Assembly (NCBI GenBank): GCA_965276825.1
Contig: OZ255630.1
Span: 1,736,001 to 1,800,000 of the forward strand
Length of the DNA: 64,000 nucleotides
Reading direction: 5' to 3'
DNA from: G965276765 sp965276825
GTDB taxonomy: Bacteria; Actinomycetota; Acidimicrobiia; Acidimicrobiales; Palsa-688
Part shown: positions 16,146-24,079 of the stretch, piece after piece
Layout: every line of letters starts with the position of its first letter
How positions within the stretch are numbered: the stretch's first letter is position 1
Notes under the pieces: generated by a model
Told to the model about the DNA's origin: nothing
Database searches by the model: none
Seen by the model: the letters and a program-made list of their open reading frames with translations, nothing else
Translations under genes and position numbers: made by a program

Positions 16146-16865
16146 TCAACCGGCCGGCTCGATCCCGTCCAGCCGGGACCGGAGCCGGGCCAGCGCCCCC
16201 GCCGTCCTGAACCCCCACCAGAACAGGTCCTTGCCGTCCACCAGCACCATCGGCGCGACCTCTTCGAAGAGGTGCCGATGGCGCTCGGCCCACGGGTAGG
16301 GCTCGCTCGGCGCCAGCGTCACGTCCGGCGCCAGGGCGGCGACCTCGGCCAGGTCCACCTCCGGGTAGCGGTCGGGGCGGTCACCGAGCACGTTGGTCAC
16401 CCCGCACACCGCCAGCACCGACCCGCCGTAGGTGTCGTCGTTGACCGCCATCCACGGACGGCGCCAGATCGGCACCCACACCCGGAGCTTGCGCTCCCGC
16501 GCGGGCGCCTCCACCCCGGCGGCGTCGTCGCCCTCCCCCTCCACCGTCGCGCCACCGAGCCCGAGCGCGCCGCGCAGATCGGCCAGCATCGGCGCCACGT
16601 CGCTCACCGACCTCACCGCCGACACCCACAGGCGCAGGCCGGCGGCCTCCATCGCCTCCGCGTCCTCCCGCCGGTTCTCCTCCCGGTCGACCAGCACCAG
16701 GTCCGGCGCCAGCCCGGCGATGGCCTCCACATCCGGGTTCTTGGTGCCTCCGACGGTCCGCCGCCCGGGCAGCTCGCAGAACCTGGTCACCGCCAGCGGC
16801 TCCACCCCCCACGCCACGAGGGTCTCCGACAGCGACGGCACCAGGCTCACCACCCGCGGGCTCAC
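16146..16865 (-). CDS. Helical-backbone metal receptor (BtuF-like) without signal peptide
   Basis: A 239-residue protein of the cobalamin/iron-chelate receptor fold: VVSLVPSLSETLVAWGV at the start, KNPDVEAIAGLAPDLVLVD, and a second lobe with RYPEVDLAEVAALAPDVTLAPSEPYPW. It lacks a signal peptide or lipobox, and no ABC transporter is next to it, so it is likely cytosolic rather than a classical substrate-binding lipoprotein. A charged insertion (EGEGDDAAGVEAPARERK) separates the lobes. The GTG start overlaps the stop of the upstream PH-domain gene as GTGA. Confidence 0.75.
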   Translation of the reverse strand: MSPRVVSLVPSLSETLVAWGVEPLAVTRFCELPGRRTVGGTKNPDVEAIAGLAPDLVLVDREENRREDAEAMEAAGLRLWVSAVRSVSDVAPMLADLRGALGLGGATVEGEGDDAAGVEAPARERKLRVWVPIWRRPWMAVNDDTYGGSVLAVCGVTNVLGDRPDRYPEVDLAEVAALAPDVTLAPSEPYPWAERHRHLFEEVAPMVLVDGKDLFWWGFRTAGALARLRSRLDGIEPAG

Positions 16866-17464
16866 CGGCCCCCCAGCAGGCGGCCCTTGGTGGTGGCGAA
16901 CTCGGCGTCGGTGATGACTCCCCGCCGGCGGAGGTCGTCGAGGCGGTCGAGCTGTTCGGGCAGGGACAGGCCGGGCCCCGCAGCCCTCGACGCCTCCCGC
17001 GCCGACAGGACGGCGTAGATCTCCCGCTGCACGGCGGCTGGCCCCGGCGCGTCACGGAACACCTCCTGGCCCTCGTGGCCCGCCGACTCGAGCAGCAGAT
17101 CGCCGGCCCGGATCAGCCGGTCGAAGATCCCCTGCCGGTAGGAGATGTCCGTGAGCGCGCCGAGCGGGATCTCCCTGCCGTTCCTCGCCACCACCCCGCT
17201 GCGCAGCACCAACCGATCCGTCGTGACCACCAGGCTCGTCGCCCGCCACCGCAGGTACCGACCGAGAAGGTTGGCCAGCACCAGGACCAGCACGGCGACC
17301 ACCACCCACGACAGCGGCGACGGCGGCGAGTGCGCGGCCGCCACACCGGCACCCGCGATCACCAGCACCGCCAGGGTGATCGGCCCGGCCAGCGCCCACA
17401 CGTGGGCCCGGATGTCGACCACCACCTCCTCGCCGTCATCGAGCAGCTTCGAGGGAAACGCCAT
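16862..17464 (-). CDS. Membrane protein with bacterial PH domain and C-terminal SHOCT motif
   Basis: A 200-residue protein. Two hydrophobic segments (about 24-45 and 50-67) form a membrane hairpin, followed by a bacterial PH domain at about 70-135 (TTDRLVLRSGVVARNGREIPLGALTDISYRQGIFDRLIRAGDLLLES) and a C-terminal SHOCT motif (LDRLDDLRRRGVITDAEFATTKGRLL). Such proteins are of unknown function, often linked to the envelope. ATG at 17464 has a TACGAT hexamer 9 bases upstream. It is co-transcribed with the metal-receptor-like gene and divergent from the small RNA candidate. Confidence 0.82.
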   Translation of the reverse strand: MAFPSKLLDDGEEVVVDIRAHVWALAGPITLAVLVIAGAGVAAAHSPPSPLSWVVVAVLVLVLANLLGRYLRWRATSLVVTTDRLVLRSGVVARNGREIPLGALTDISYRQGIFDRLIRAGDLLLESAGHEGQEVFRDAPGPAAVQREIYAVLSAREASRAAGPGLSLPEQLDRLDDLRRRGVITDAEFATTKGRLLGGR

Positions 17465-17576
17465 GGCGTCGTGATCGTACCGGTGGCCTGGTGGGCCGAC
17501 CCCCTCGGCGGCTCCCGTACTGCCCAACGCAGAGAGTGGGAGGTCACCCACAGAAGAAGATTTCCTTGCCGGATCC

Positions 17577-17605
17577 TTGACGCCGCCTCCCTCGAAGGGC
17601 AGACT
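17577..17605 (+). promoter_or_regulatory. Promoter of the small RNA candidate
   Basis: TTGACG (17577-17582), a 17-base spacer and CAGACT (17600-17605). The same CAGACT hexamer serves as the probable -10 of ettA. Predicted transcription start is near 17612. Confidence 0.6.
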
Positions 17606-17611
17606 TCGGAC

Positions 17612-17724
17612 CTCGAAAGGTGTCCGGTTGCTGCGCCGGCACGGTGGTTCGGGGGGATCACCGCCAGGCGCGCAACCGGCACCTCGACGAGTTACTACGA
17701 CGGCCCCCGGTGATCCGGGGGCCG
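17612..17724 (+). ncRNA. Candidate structured small RNA, about 113 nt
   Basis: Between a sigma-A-like promoter and a strong terminal hairpin. 17619-17637 pairs with 17667-17683 (GGUG/CACC, CCGGUUGC/GCAACCGG, GCGCC/GGCGC, two bulged U). An inner stem 17642-17648/17657-17663 closes an 8-base loop UCGGGGGG. A 17-base single-stranded segment (17684-17700) separates this from the terminator hairpin. There are no ribosome-binding site or plausible coding frame signals. I do not recognise it as a named family. The opposite strand would show a C6 loop reminiscent of actinobacterial 6C RNA, but only one such loop. Confidence 0.6.
17701..17724 (+). terminator. Perfect 10-bp GC hairpin terminator
   Basis: CGGCCCCCGG, loop TGAT, CCGGGGGCCG. 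No U-tract follows, which is normal for terminators in high-GC actinobacteria. Confidence 0.7.
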
Positions 17725-17758
17725 TCAGTCGTGATGCGCCCGTGCTCCGAGCCCAGTG

Positions 17759-17863
17759 GCGAGCCCGGGGCGCCTCGCGTACCGGCCCCAGTTGCGAGCC
17801 CGGGGCGCCTCGCGTACCGGCCCCAGTTGCGAGCCCGGGGCGCCTCGCGTACCGGCCCCAGTT
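17759..17863. repeat. 35-base tandem repeat, three perfect units
   Basis: Units at 17759-17793, 17794-17828 and 17829-17863, each starting GCGAGCCCGGGGCGCCTCGC. No coding function is apparent. Confidence 0.93.
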
Positions 17864-17948
17864 GCCCGGGGCCGGGGGCGCCGATCTTCGGGCGGCCCAC
17901 ACGAGCATCCAACGTGGAGTGCCCCGAGAAGCCGGGGCGATCACTTAT
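17864..17948. repeat. Dispersed ~80-base repeat, copy 1
   Basis: Contains the recognisable core CCCACACGAGCATCCAACGT and a CCCCG-AGAAGC-CGGGG hairpin. Copies 2 and 3 lie at 18000-18083 and 18241-18312. Confidence 0.9.
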
Positions 17949-17999
17949 CGGGCCCGGGCAGCGGGGGCCGGGGAGCGGCTCGTGCGCCAGGGTCCAGGT

Positions 18000-18083
18000 G
18001 CCCGGGGCCGGGGGCGCCGATCTTCGGGCGGCCCACACGAGCATCCAACGTGGAGTGCCCCGAGAAGCCGGGGCGCTCACTTA
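18000..18083. repeat. Dispersed ~80-base repeat, copy 2
   Basis: Nearly identical to copy 1 over its whole length, separated from it by about 50 bases of unrelated sequence. Confidence 0.9.
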
Positions 18084-18116
18084 CCGCGTCAGTGGCTGGG
18101 GCTCCGCACGTACCGG

Positions 18117-18227
18117 GCCCAGTGGCAGAGGCATAGCACGCCTCGCAGGCCGAGCCCAGTGGCGGAGGCATAGCACGCCTCGCAGGCCGAGCCCAGTGGC
18201 GGAGGCATAGCACGCCTCGCAGGCCGG
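18117..18227. repeat. 37-base tandem repeat, three units
   Basis: Units at 18117-18153, 18154-18190 and 18191-18227, each starting GCCCAGTGGC and containing GGCATAGCACGCCTCGCAGG; a fourth partial unit runs into copy 3 of the dispersed repeat. Confidence 0.93.
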
Positions 18228-18240
18228 GCCCAGTGGGCGG

Positions 18241-18312
18241 GGCCCCGGGGCGCCGATCTCCGGGCGGCCCACACGAGCATCCAACGTGGAGCGCCCCGAA
18301 AAGCCGGGGGCG
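18241..18312. repeat. Dispersed ~80-base repeat, copy 3 (diverged)
   Basis: Same core as copies 1 and 2 with several substitutions; followed by two units of a 15-base repeat (GAGGAGCCGAACACC-like) to about 18360. Confidence 0.85.
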
Positions 18313-18488
18313 GCCTGAGAAGCCGAACACCCCGAGGAGCCGAACACCCCGAGGAGCCGACCGCCCTGCGCGCCCGAGATCCGCCCGCCCGAGACCCGCC
18401 CGCCCGCTGCCCCACGCGCCAGCGGCCCCACGCCCCCGGACCGCTCCGGCGCCGGCGGGCATCCCCCATCGGGGTCACACCCCCTCCC

Positions 18489-18494
18489 TATCGT
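18489..18494 (+). promoter_or_regulatory. Leaderless -10 hexamer of uvrD2
   Basis: TATCGT ends 7 bases before the GTG at 18502 and is the main reason for choosing that start. Confidence 0.5.
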
Positions 18495-18501
18495 CGAACA
18501 G

Positions 18502-20640
18502 GTGATCGACCCCCGAGCGCCCAGGTGCCCGAGCACCCACCTGCCGGCGTGCCCGGTGACCGACCCACAGTCCGACCAGCTCCTCGACGACCTCACGGTG
18601 TCCCAGCGTCGGGCGGTGACGTCGGAGGCCACCCCGCTGTGCATCCTGGCGGGCGCGGGCGCCGGCAAGACCCGGGTGCTGACCCGCCGCATCGCCCGCC
18701 GAGTCGTCACGGGGAGCGCCGACCCGGCGCGGGTCCTGGCCCTCACCTTCACCAGGAAGGCGGCCGGTGAGCTGTCCCATCGGCTGGTCGCCCTCGGCCT
18801 GCGCGACCAGGTCCAGGCCGGCACCTTCCACGCCGTCGCGGCCGCGCAGCTCCGGCGCTGGTGGGCCGACCGCGGCCAGGCGGCGCCGACCCTGCTCGAC
18901 CGCAAGGGACGCCTGCTCGCCCCCCTCGTCGATGGGCGGCCAGGACTGGCCGGCGTGCCCCTCCCGGAGGTGGCGGGCCACATCGAGTGGGCCAAGGCCC
19001 GGCTGGTCCGACCCGAGGATCTGCCTGTCGCGCTGGCCACCGCCGGCCGGCGGCCGGCCGTGGCGGCAGAGGAGCTCGCCGCGGTCTACGCCCGCTACGA
19101 GCACGAGAAGACCCGCCGTGGCCTGGTCGACTTCGACGACCTCCTGGCCAGGTGCGCCGACGCCATCGACACCGATCCGACGTTCGCCGCCGCCCAGCGG
19201 TGGCGCTGGCGGCACGTGTTCGTCGACGAGTTCCAGGACGTCAACCCGTTGCAGCACCGCCTCCTCCTCGCCTGGCTCGGGTCGTCACTCGACCTGTGCG
19301 TGGTCGGCGACCCCAACCAGGCCATCTACGGGTGGAACGGCGCGGATCCCGAGCTGCTGGCCGCCCTCCCCCACCGGTGGCCGAGTGCCGAGGTCGTCCG
19401 GCTCGACGCCAACCACCGCAGCACCCCCCAGATCGTCGCCGCCGCCGCCGCCGTCCTCGGTGCGGACGCCGGGGAGGTGCGCTCCACCCGACCCGACGGT
19501 CCCGCCGTGGCCGTGCGGTCGTGGTCGAGCGGCGAGGCCGAGGCGCAGGGCGTCGCTGCCGGGGTGCGCGCCGCTCACGCGCGCGGCGGCCGCTGGCGCG
19601 ACCTCGCCGTGCTGGCCAGGACCAACGCCCAGGCGCTCGTCCTGGCCGACGCCCTCCGAGCCGCATCGGTCCCGGTGCGCACCCCGGGGGCAGGTGCCCT
19701 GCTCGACCATCCGACCGTCAGGGCGGCGCTGACCGAGCTCAGGCGGGCACCGGCCGCCCCCGTCGCCACCGCGGCGGCGGATCTCCGTGCGTGGGCGGAG
19801 ACCGGGGCCGTCACCGCCCCCGATGCCACGCCGGATCCCAGAGGCGGCCCCCCTTCCGCGACGAATCGCGATCCGGGTGACGACCCGGCCGGCGCGCTCG
19901 TCGCGCTCGCCGACCTGGCCCGTCAGGCGGGCCACGCCGAGCCGGCGACCACCATCGGTGCCTGGATCCGGTACCTGCCCGTCGAGCTCGGCCGCGACCC
20001 GGCGGGACCGGAGGCCGACGCGGTCACCGTGTGCAGCTTCCACCGGGCCAAGGGGCTGGAGTGGTCGGAGGTGTGGGCCTGCGGCCTGGAGGTCGGGCTC
20101 GTGCCGATCGGGCATGCCCAGAGCGCACCGGCGCGGGCGGAGGAGCGGCGGCTGCTCTACGTGGCCCTCACCCGCCCGTCGCAGCGCCTGCACTGCTCGT
20201 GGGCCGAGACCCGGGCCTTCGGCGCGCGGGCCGTCCCCCGGGAGCCTTCGCCCTGGCTGGCGTCGATCCCGCGTGCGCCGGCTCCGGCCGACGACGACGC
20301 GGCCGACGACCCGGACCGGTGGCCCCGCCGGCTGGCCGAGCAGCGGGACCGCCTCAGGGCCGACGGGAGGCGCCGGGTGACCGACCGGCTCCCGGCGGGA
20401 TGGGCGCCCCCCGATGACGAGGTGCTCGGCCGGCTCCGGGCCTGGCGGGCCGAGACGGCCAGGGCGTCGGCCGTGCCCGCCCACGTGGTCCTCCACGACA
20501 CGATCGTCGTGGCCCTCGCCTCGCTACGTCCCCACGACCACGCCGGGCTCCTCCGGGTGCCGGGGCTCGGGCCGGTCAAGGCGGACCGGTTCGGCGAGGC
20601 CCTCCTCGATCTGGTCTCGCCTCACGCCATCCCCGCCTAA
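18502..20640 (+). CDS. uvrD2: UvrD2-type superfamily I DNA helicase with HRDC-like tail
   Basis: 3'-5' DNA helicase of the UvrD/PcrA group. The 712 residues contain Walker A AGAGAGKT at 50-57, LTFTRKAAGEL (motif Ia), the Walker B VFVDEFQDVNPLQ, GDPNQAIYGWNGA, LDANHRSTPQIV, and the C-terminal motifs VTVCSFHRAKGLEW and LLYVALTRP. The last ~80 residues (AHVVLHDTIVVALASLRP...LLRVPGLGPVKADRFGEALLDLV) look like an HRDC domain, the mark of mycobacterial UvrD2. GTG 18502 is supported by a leaderless -10; an internal GTG at 18556 is a possible alternative. Repair role inferred from family. Confidence 0.92.
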   Translation: MIDPRAPRCPSTHLPACPVTDPQSDQLLDDLTVSQRRAVTSEATPLCILAGAGAGKTRVLTRRIARRVVTGSADPARVLALTFTRKAAGELSHRLVALGLRDQVQAGTFHAVAAAQLRRWWADRGQAAPTLLDRKGRLLAPLVDGRPGLAGVPLPEVAGHIEWAKARLVRPEDLPVALATAGRRPAVAAEELAAVYARYEHEKTRRGLVDFDDLLARCADAIDTDPTFAAAQRWRWRHVFVDEFQDVNPLQHRLLLAWLGSSLDLCVVGDPNQAIYGWNGADPELLAALPHRWPSAEVVRLDANHRSTPQIVAAAAAVLGADAGEVRSTRPDGPAVAVRSWSSGEAEAQGVAAGVRAAHARGGRWRDLAVLARTNAQALVLADALRAASVPVRTPGAGALLDHPTVRAALTELRRAPAAPVATAAADLRAWAETGAVTAPDATPDPRGGPPSATNRDPGDDPAGALVALADLARQAGHAEPATTIGAWIRYLPVELGRDPAGPEADAVTVCSFHRAKGLEWSEVWACGLEVGLVPIGHAQSAPARAEERRLLYVALTRPSQRLHCSWAETRAFGARAVPREPSPWLASIPRAPAPADDDAADDPDRWPRRLAEQRDRLRADGRRRVTDRLPAGWAPPDDEVLGRLRAWRAETARASAVPAHVVLHDTIVVALASLRPHDHAGLLRVPGLGPVKADRFGEALLDLVSPHAIPA

Positions 20641-20793
20641 GACCGACCGCACCGGCCACAGGCCGGTCCGATCGTCCCCTGCCGGCAACCCGGCCCGGAC
20701 CGTGCCGCCGGATCCGCAGAGGCAGTCGAACCGGAAGCCGGCGTTGGCCGGAAGCCACCGAGAGAGGGCATGGATCCGCGTCGGGCGTTCGAC

Positions 20794-20799
20794 TAGTGT
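20794..20799 (+). promoter_or_regulatory. Leaderless -10 hexamer
   Basis: TAGTGT, seven bases before the GTG at 20807. Confidence 0.5.
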
Positions 20800-20806
20800 T
20801 CTCGGC

Positions 20807-21241
20807 GTGGGCGCCTGGTATTCGATCGAAGTGCTGGACGGTGGAGCTTCCGCCAGCGGATGGGCCGAGGCGTGGAGTGACGCGCTGATCGGCTCGGCGC
20901 TCAGCGGTGGCGCCGCCGACTGGTCGTGGCACCGCCACGGCTGGGGCGTCGTGTTCGAGGTCGAGCTGACCGACGACGCCGCCTGGGACGGGTTCCGGGA
21001 GCAGACGGCCGTGCGGGCCGCTCTCGATGCCGCCCCCGACCCGCTCACCGGAGTCATCGTCTACCGCGGGCGTGGCGGCAGCGCCGGCGCGGCCGCACCC
21101 CGCAAGCCACGCCCGCTGGCCGGGTCCGGTGCCGCTGCCCTCCCGATCCCCTGGGACCTCGGCCTCGAGGTTCCTGCGGACCTGAGCGCCCTGCTCGGCC
21201 CGGCCGGGAGGCGCAGCACGCTCGCCGGCAGCTTCATCTGA
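20807..21241 (+). CDS. Conserved-looking hypothetical protein
   Basis: I do not recognise this 144-residue protein. It begins MGAWYSIEVLDGGASASGWA, is rich in Trp in the first half (SWHRHGWGVVFEVELTDDAAW), and ends with a Pro/Ala-rich linker and LEVPADLSALLGPAGRRSTLAGSFI. No signal peptide or membrane segment. The GTG start is supported by TAGTGT (20794-20799) ending 7 bases upstream, i.e. a leaderless transcript. It lies between uvrD2 and the convergent xthA. Confidence 0.65.
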   Translation: MGAWYSIEVLDGGASASGWAEAWSDALIGSALSGGAADWSWHRHGWGVVFEVELTDDAAWDGFREQTAVRAALDAAPDPLTGVIVYRGRGGSAGAAAPRKPRPLAGSGAAALPIPWDLGLEVPADLSALLGPAGRRSTLAGSFI

Positions 21242-21330
21242 CGGCACGCGGGTTCATCTGACCGCACCCGGGGCGCCCGCCACCTCCCCGGACGAGCTAA
21301 CGCGGCAGCCCGGACGGCACCACGGCGAGG

Positions 21331-22101
21331 TCAGTCCACGTCGACGACGACGGGGGCGTGATCCGAGGGTTGCTTGCCCTTCCGGGCGTTGCGGTCCACC
21401 ACCGCCCACCGCACGGCGCCGGCCAGCCGCTCGGTCAGCAGGATCAGGTCGATGCGCATGCCGCGGTGGGAGTGAAAGTCCCCGGCCCGGTAGTCCCAGT
21501 AGCTGTAGAGCCCGGGATCGGGCCACCGCCGGCGGAAGGCATCGACCAGACCCCACGACTCGAGGTTCCCGAGGGCGCTGCGCTCCGGCGCCGACACGTG
21601 GGTCGACCCGACGAAGCGGGCCGGGTCCCACACGTCGTCGTCGGTGGGGGCGATATTGAAGTCACCGCAGACGGCCACCGAGTCGGAGGGGTCGGCGACC
21701 GCATCCAGGTGCTGACGCAGGCGCCCCAACCAGTCGAGCTTGTAGGCGTAGTGGTCGTCGTCGAGGGCGCGGCCATTGGGCACGTACACGCTCGTGACCG
21801 AGACACCACCGCATCTGGCCGTCAGCAGCCGGGTGTCCCGGTCGGCCTCGATCCCGGTGGCGAAGCCGTCGACGACGTCGCCGATCCCGACCCGGGAGAC
21901 GATGGCCACGCCGTTCCAACGCCCGTCGCCGTGGTGGACGCTCTCGTAGCCGAGGGCGGAGAAGGCCAGGTGGGGGAAGGCGGCGTCGGCCATCTTGGTC
22001 TCCTGCAGGCAGACCACGTCCGGCCGCGCGTAAGCCAACCACTCCTCCACCCGCGACAGGCGGGCGTTGAGCGAGTTGACGTTCCAGGTCGCGATCCGCA
22101 C
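21331..22101 (-). CDS. xthA: Exodeoxyribonuclease III
   Basis: AP endonuclease and 3'-phosphodiesterase of base excision repair. The 256 residues have the opening MRIATWNVNSLNARL, the metal-binding glutamate in CLQETKM (about 31-37), GDFNIAPTDDDVWDP near 148-162, and the C-terminal SDHAPVVVDVD with catalytic Asp-His. GTG start, with TAGCAT 6 bases upstream as leaderless -10. Convergent with the hypothetical gene at 20807. Confidence 0.95.
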   Translation of the reverse strand: MRIATWNVNSLNARLSRVEEWLAYARPDVVCLQETKMADAAFPHLAFSALGYESVHHGDGRWNGVAIVSRVGIGDVVDGFATGIEADRDTRLLTARCGGVSVTSVYVPNGRALDDDHYAYKLDWLGRLRQHLDAVADPSDSVAVCGDFNIAPTDDDVWDPARFVGSTHVSAPERSALGNLESWGLVDAFRRRWPDPGLYSYWDYRAGDFHSHRGMRIDLILLTERLAGAVRWAVVDRNARKGKQPSDHAPVVVDVD

Positions 22102-22107
22102 GGCCGC

Positions 22108-22113
22108 ATGCTA
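22108..22113 (-). promoter_or_regulatory. Leaderless -10 hexamer of xthA
   Basis: TAGCAT on the minus strand, six bases before the GTG at 22101. Confidence 0.5.
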
Positions 22114-22183
22114 CGGGGGCCACACCGACCGGCGCCCGCAGCGAGGAGCGGTGTCAGCGGCTCGTCGGTGCCGTGCGCTCGGA

Positions 22184-24019
22184 CTACCGGCCGGCACGGG
22201 TGGCCGGCACCGCCTTGGACGAACCGGCCGCCTTCGTCGAACCGGCTGCCTTCGTCGAACCGGTTGCCTTCTTGGTCGTCGACTTGGTCGCCGCTCGCTT
22301 CTTCGCCGGCGCAGCCGCCGTCGCGGTCCGCTTCTCCTCGCTCGCCGCCGCGGCTGCGGGCGAGGACTTCGCCGCACCCGACTTGCGGGCGATGCCCGAT
22401 CTGGCCGTCGAGTCACCCGACTTGCCGGCGGTGCCCGACCTGGTCGCCCGCGGGGCCCGCGCGGGAGCATCGGCGGGCGCGGCCTCGGCGGAGGCCTTGG
22501 TCGTCCTCCTGGCCGGGGCGCTCCGCTCCCCGTCCGTGCCGGTGGCCGCCTTCTTCGCCGCCTTGGCGGGCGTCGCCGCCACCCTGGCCGCGGCCTTGGT
22601 GGAGGCCTTCGCCGGGGCGGCGGACGGCGCTGTGGCCGCAGCCTTGGATGGCGCCCCGGCCGAGCGGCGGCGTGGCGCCGGCTCGGACACTGCGGGGGGC
22701 GCCTCGGTCTCGGCCACCGCCTTCTTGGCGCGCCGCCGGGGCGCAGCGGGCTCGGCCGTCCCTTCGGCCACGGGCGTCCCCTCGGCCACGGACGTGACGG
22801 GCTCGGGCGACGGCGCGACCGTCTCGGGAGTGGCGGCCTTCCTGGTCCGTCGGCGCACGGGTGCGGGCTGCTCCTCGGGAGCCGCGTCCGGAGCGGCGCC
22901 TGCGACCGGTTCGCTCACGGCGGGCTCGTGCGGCGCCGACGGTCGCGACTCCGAGGGCCGGGCCGGCACGGCGGGCGCCTCGGCGGCGACGGGAGCGGGC
23001 CGGGAGTCCCCGATCCTCGGTCCACCCACCCGGGGTCGCCGCGTCCGGATCGGGGCGGTCGCCTCGGTCTCCTCGTCGACCACGTCGGGGCGGATCTCCG
23101 CCTCCACGGTCTCCTCGGTGGGGCCACCGGCGACCTTGGCGAAGCCCGGCAGGGCCAGCTCCACGCCCCGGCGGAGCGGATCGAGAGCCTGCACCACGAA
23201 GGTCCGCTCGCCGCCCTTGGCCAGCACGTCGCGTGCCTTGCGCGGCGGCGGCTCGCCCATGGCCGATAGAGGGATGTAGCAGTGCACCTCACCCACGTCG
23301 ACGAAGGCGCCGTGGGAGGAGAACTGGTCGACCACGCCGCTCACCTCGCCGCCGAGGGGATGGCCGGCGATGAACGTGATGAAGGTCAACGGATCGTTGA
23401 CCGGTTCCGAGGGCGCCTCGGTGGTGCGGCGCCGGCGGCGGCGCCCACTGTCGCCCGGCGCGGTCACCTCGGAGGTGGCGGTGGCGATGGCCCGGTTGAC
23501 CTTGGGCGCCCGGCCCCGCGTGCCCGACACCGCCGGCGCCGGTCCCGGCTGGCCGTCACGCTGGCGCTTGGCCTCCTTGACCGCCTCCCGGCTCTTCGGG
23601 CCGCGGACCGGGGTGCGGGGGGTGAAGATCCATCCCACGCCCGGCACCGGCTTGCCGCCGATCAGCCGTCCCCGCTCGAAGACCCACTCGTGCTCGCCGT
23701 GAAACTCCTGGAACGAGTCGTTGGAGAGCACCGTGGCACCGGTCTTCTCCGCGATGCGCAGGAGGAAGGCGTCGCCCCGGCCGATGGCGCCCGCCGGTGG
23801 CGAGACCACCTCACCCGCCTCCTCGGCCTCCTCGAAGGTGGGGAGCTCCGACGGATCGATCCGGTGCCCGAACGACGCGTCGACCACGACGGTCACGATG
23901 TCGTCGGGGTTCTCCGCGAGAAACTCCCTCACGGCCTGGTCCAGCTGGGCGAGGCTCGGGAGGGACCGACCTTCGGTGGCGATGTTCGAGCCGTCGACGA
24001 CGACGTGGCGGTGCGGCAT
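22184..24019 (-). CDS. NYN/PIN-like ribonuclease fused to S1 domain and histone-H1-like tail
   Basis: A 611-residue mosaic. Residues 1-130 are a Zc3h12a/NYN-type nuclease domain: HVVVDGSNIATEGRSLP (metal-binding Asp), DIVTVVVDASF and GRGDAFLLRIAEKTGATVLSNDSF with acidic residues. Residues about 220-295 form an S1 RNA-binding domain (GEVSGVVDQFSSHGAFVDVGEVHCYIPLSAMG). From about 330 on the chain is a low-complexity Ala/Lys/Pro tail resembling histone H1, ending in tandem GSTKAA units. I infer an RNA-processing or decay enzyme whose tail binds nucleic acid. It is isolated between xthA and a divergent HAD hydrolase. Confidence 0.8.
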   Translation of the reverse strand: MPHRHVVVDGSNIATEGRSLPSLAQLDQAVREFLAENPDDIVTVVVDASFGHRIDPSELPTFEEAEEAGEVVSPPAGAIGRGDAFLLRIAEKTGATVLSNDSFQEFHGEHEWVFERGRLIGGKPVPGVGWIFTPRTPVRGPKSREAVKEAKRQRDGQPGPAPAVSGTRGRAPKVNRAIATATSEVTAPGDSGRRRRRRTTEAPSEPVNDPLTFITFIAGHPLGGEVSGVVDQFSSHGAFVDVGEVHCYIPLSAMGEPPPRKARDVLAKGGERTFVVQALDPLRRGVELALPGFAKVAGGPTEETVEAEIRPDVVDEETEATAPIRTRRPRVGGPRIGDSRPAPVAAEAPAVPARPSESRPSAPHEPAVSEPVAGAAPDAAPEEQPAPVRRRTRKAATPETVAPSPEPVTSVAEGTPVAEGTAEPAAPRRRAKKAVAETEAPPAVSEPAPRRRSAGAPSKAAATAPSAAPAKASTKAAARVAATPAKAAKKAATGTDGERSAPARRTTKASAEAAPADAPARAPRATRSGTAGKSGDSTARSGIARKSGAAKSSPAAAAASEEKRTATAAAPAKKRAATKSTTKKATGSTKAAGSTKAAGSSKAVPATRAGR

Positions 24020-24067
24020 GTCACCGAGTAGTCAACCACCCGGACGCGCCCGAACGAGGGAGCCTCC

Positions 24068-24073
24068 TACCAT
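24068..24073 (+). promoter_or_regulatory. Leaderless -10 hexamer of the HAD hydrolase gene
   Basis: TACCAT, six bases before the GTG at 24080. Confidence 0.5.
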
Positions 24074-24079
24074 TCCTCC

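Noticed and set aside
17619..17683. 6C RNA on the minus strand (C6 in the loop)
   Set aside because: 6C RNA has two C-rich loops; only one is present here, and the promoter and terminator fit the plus strand.
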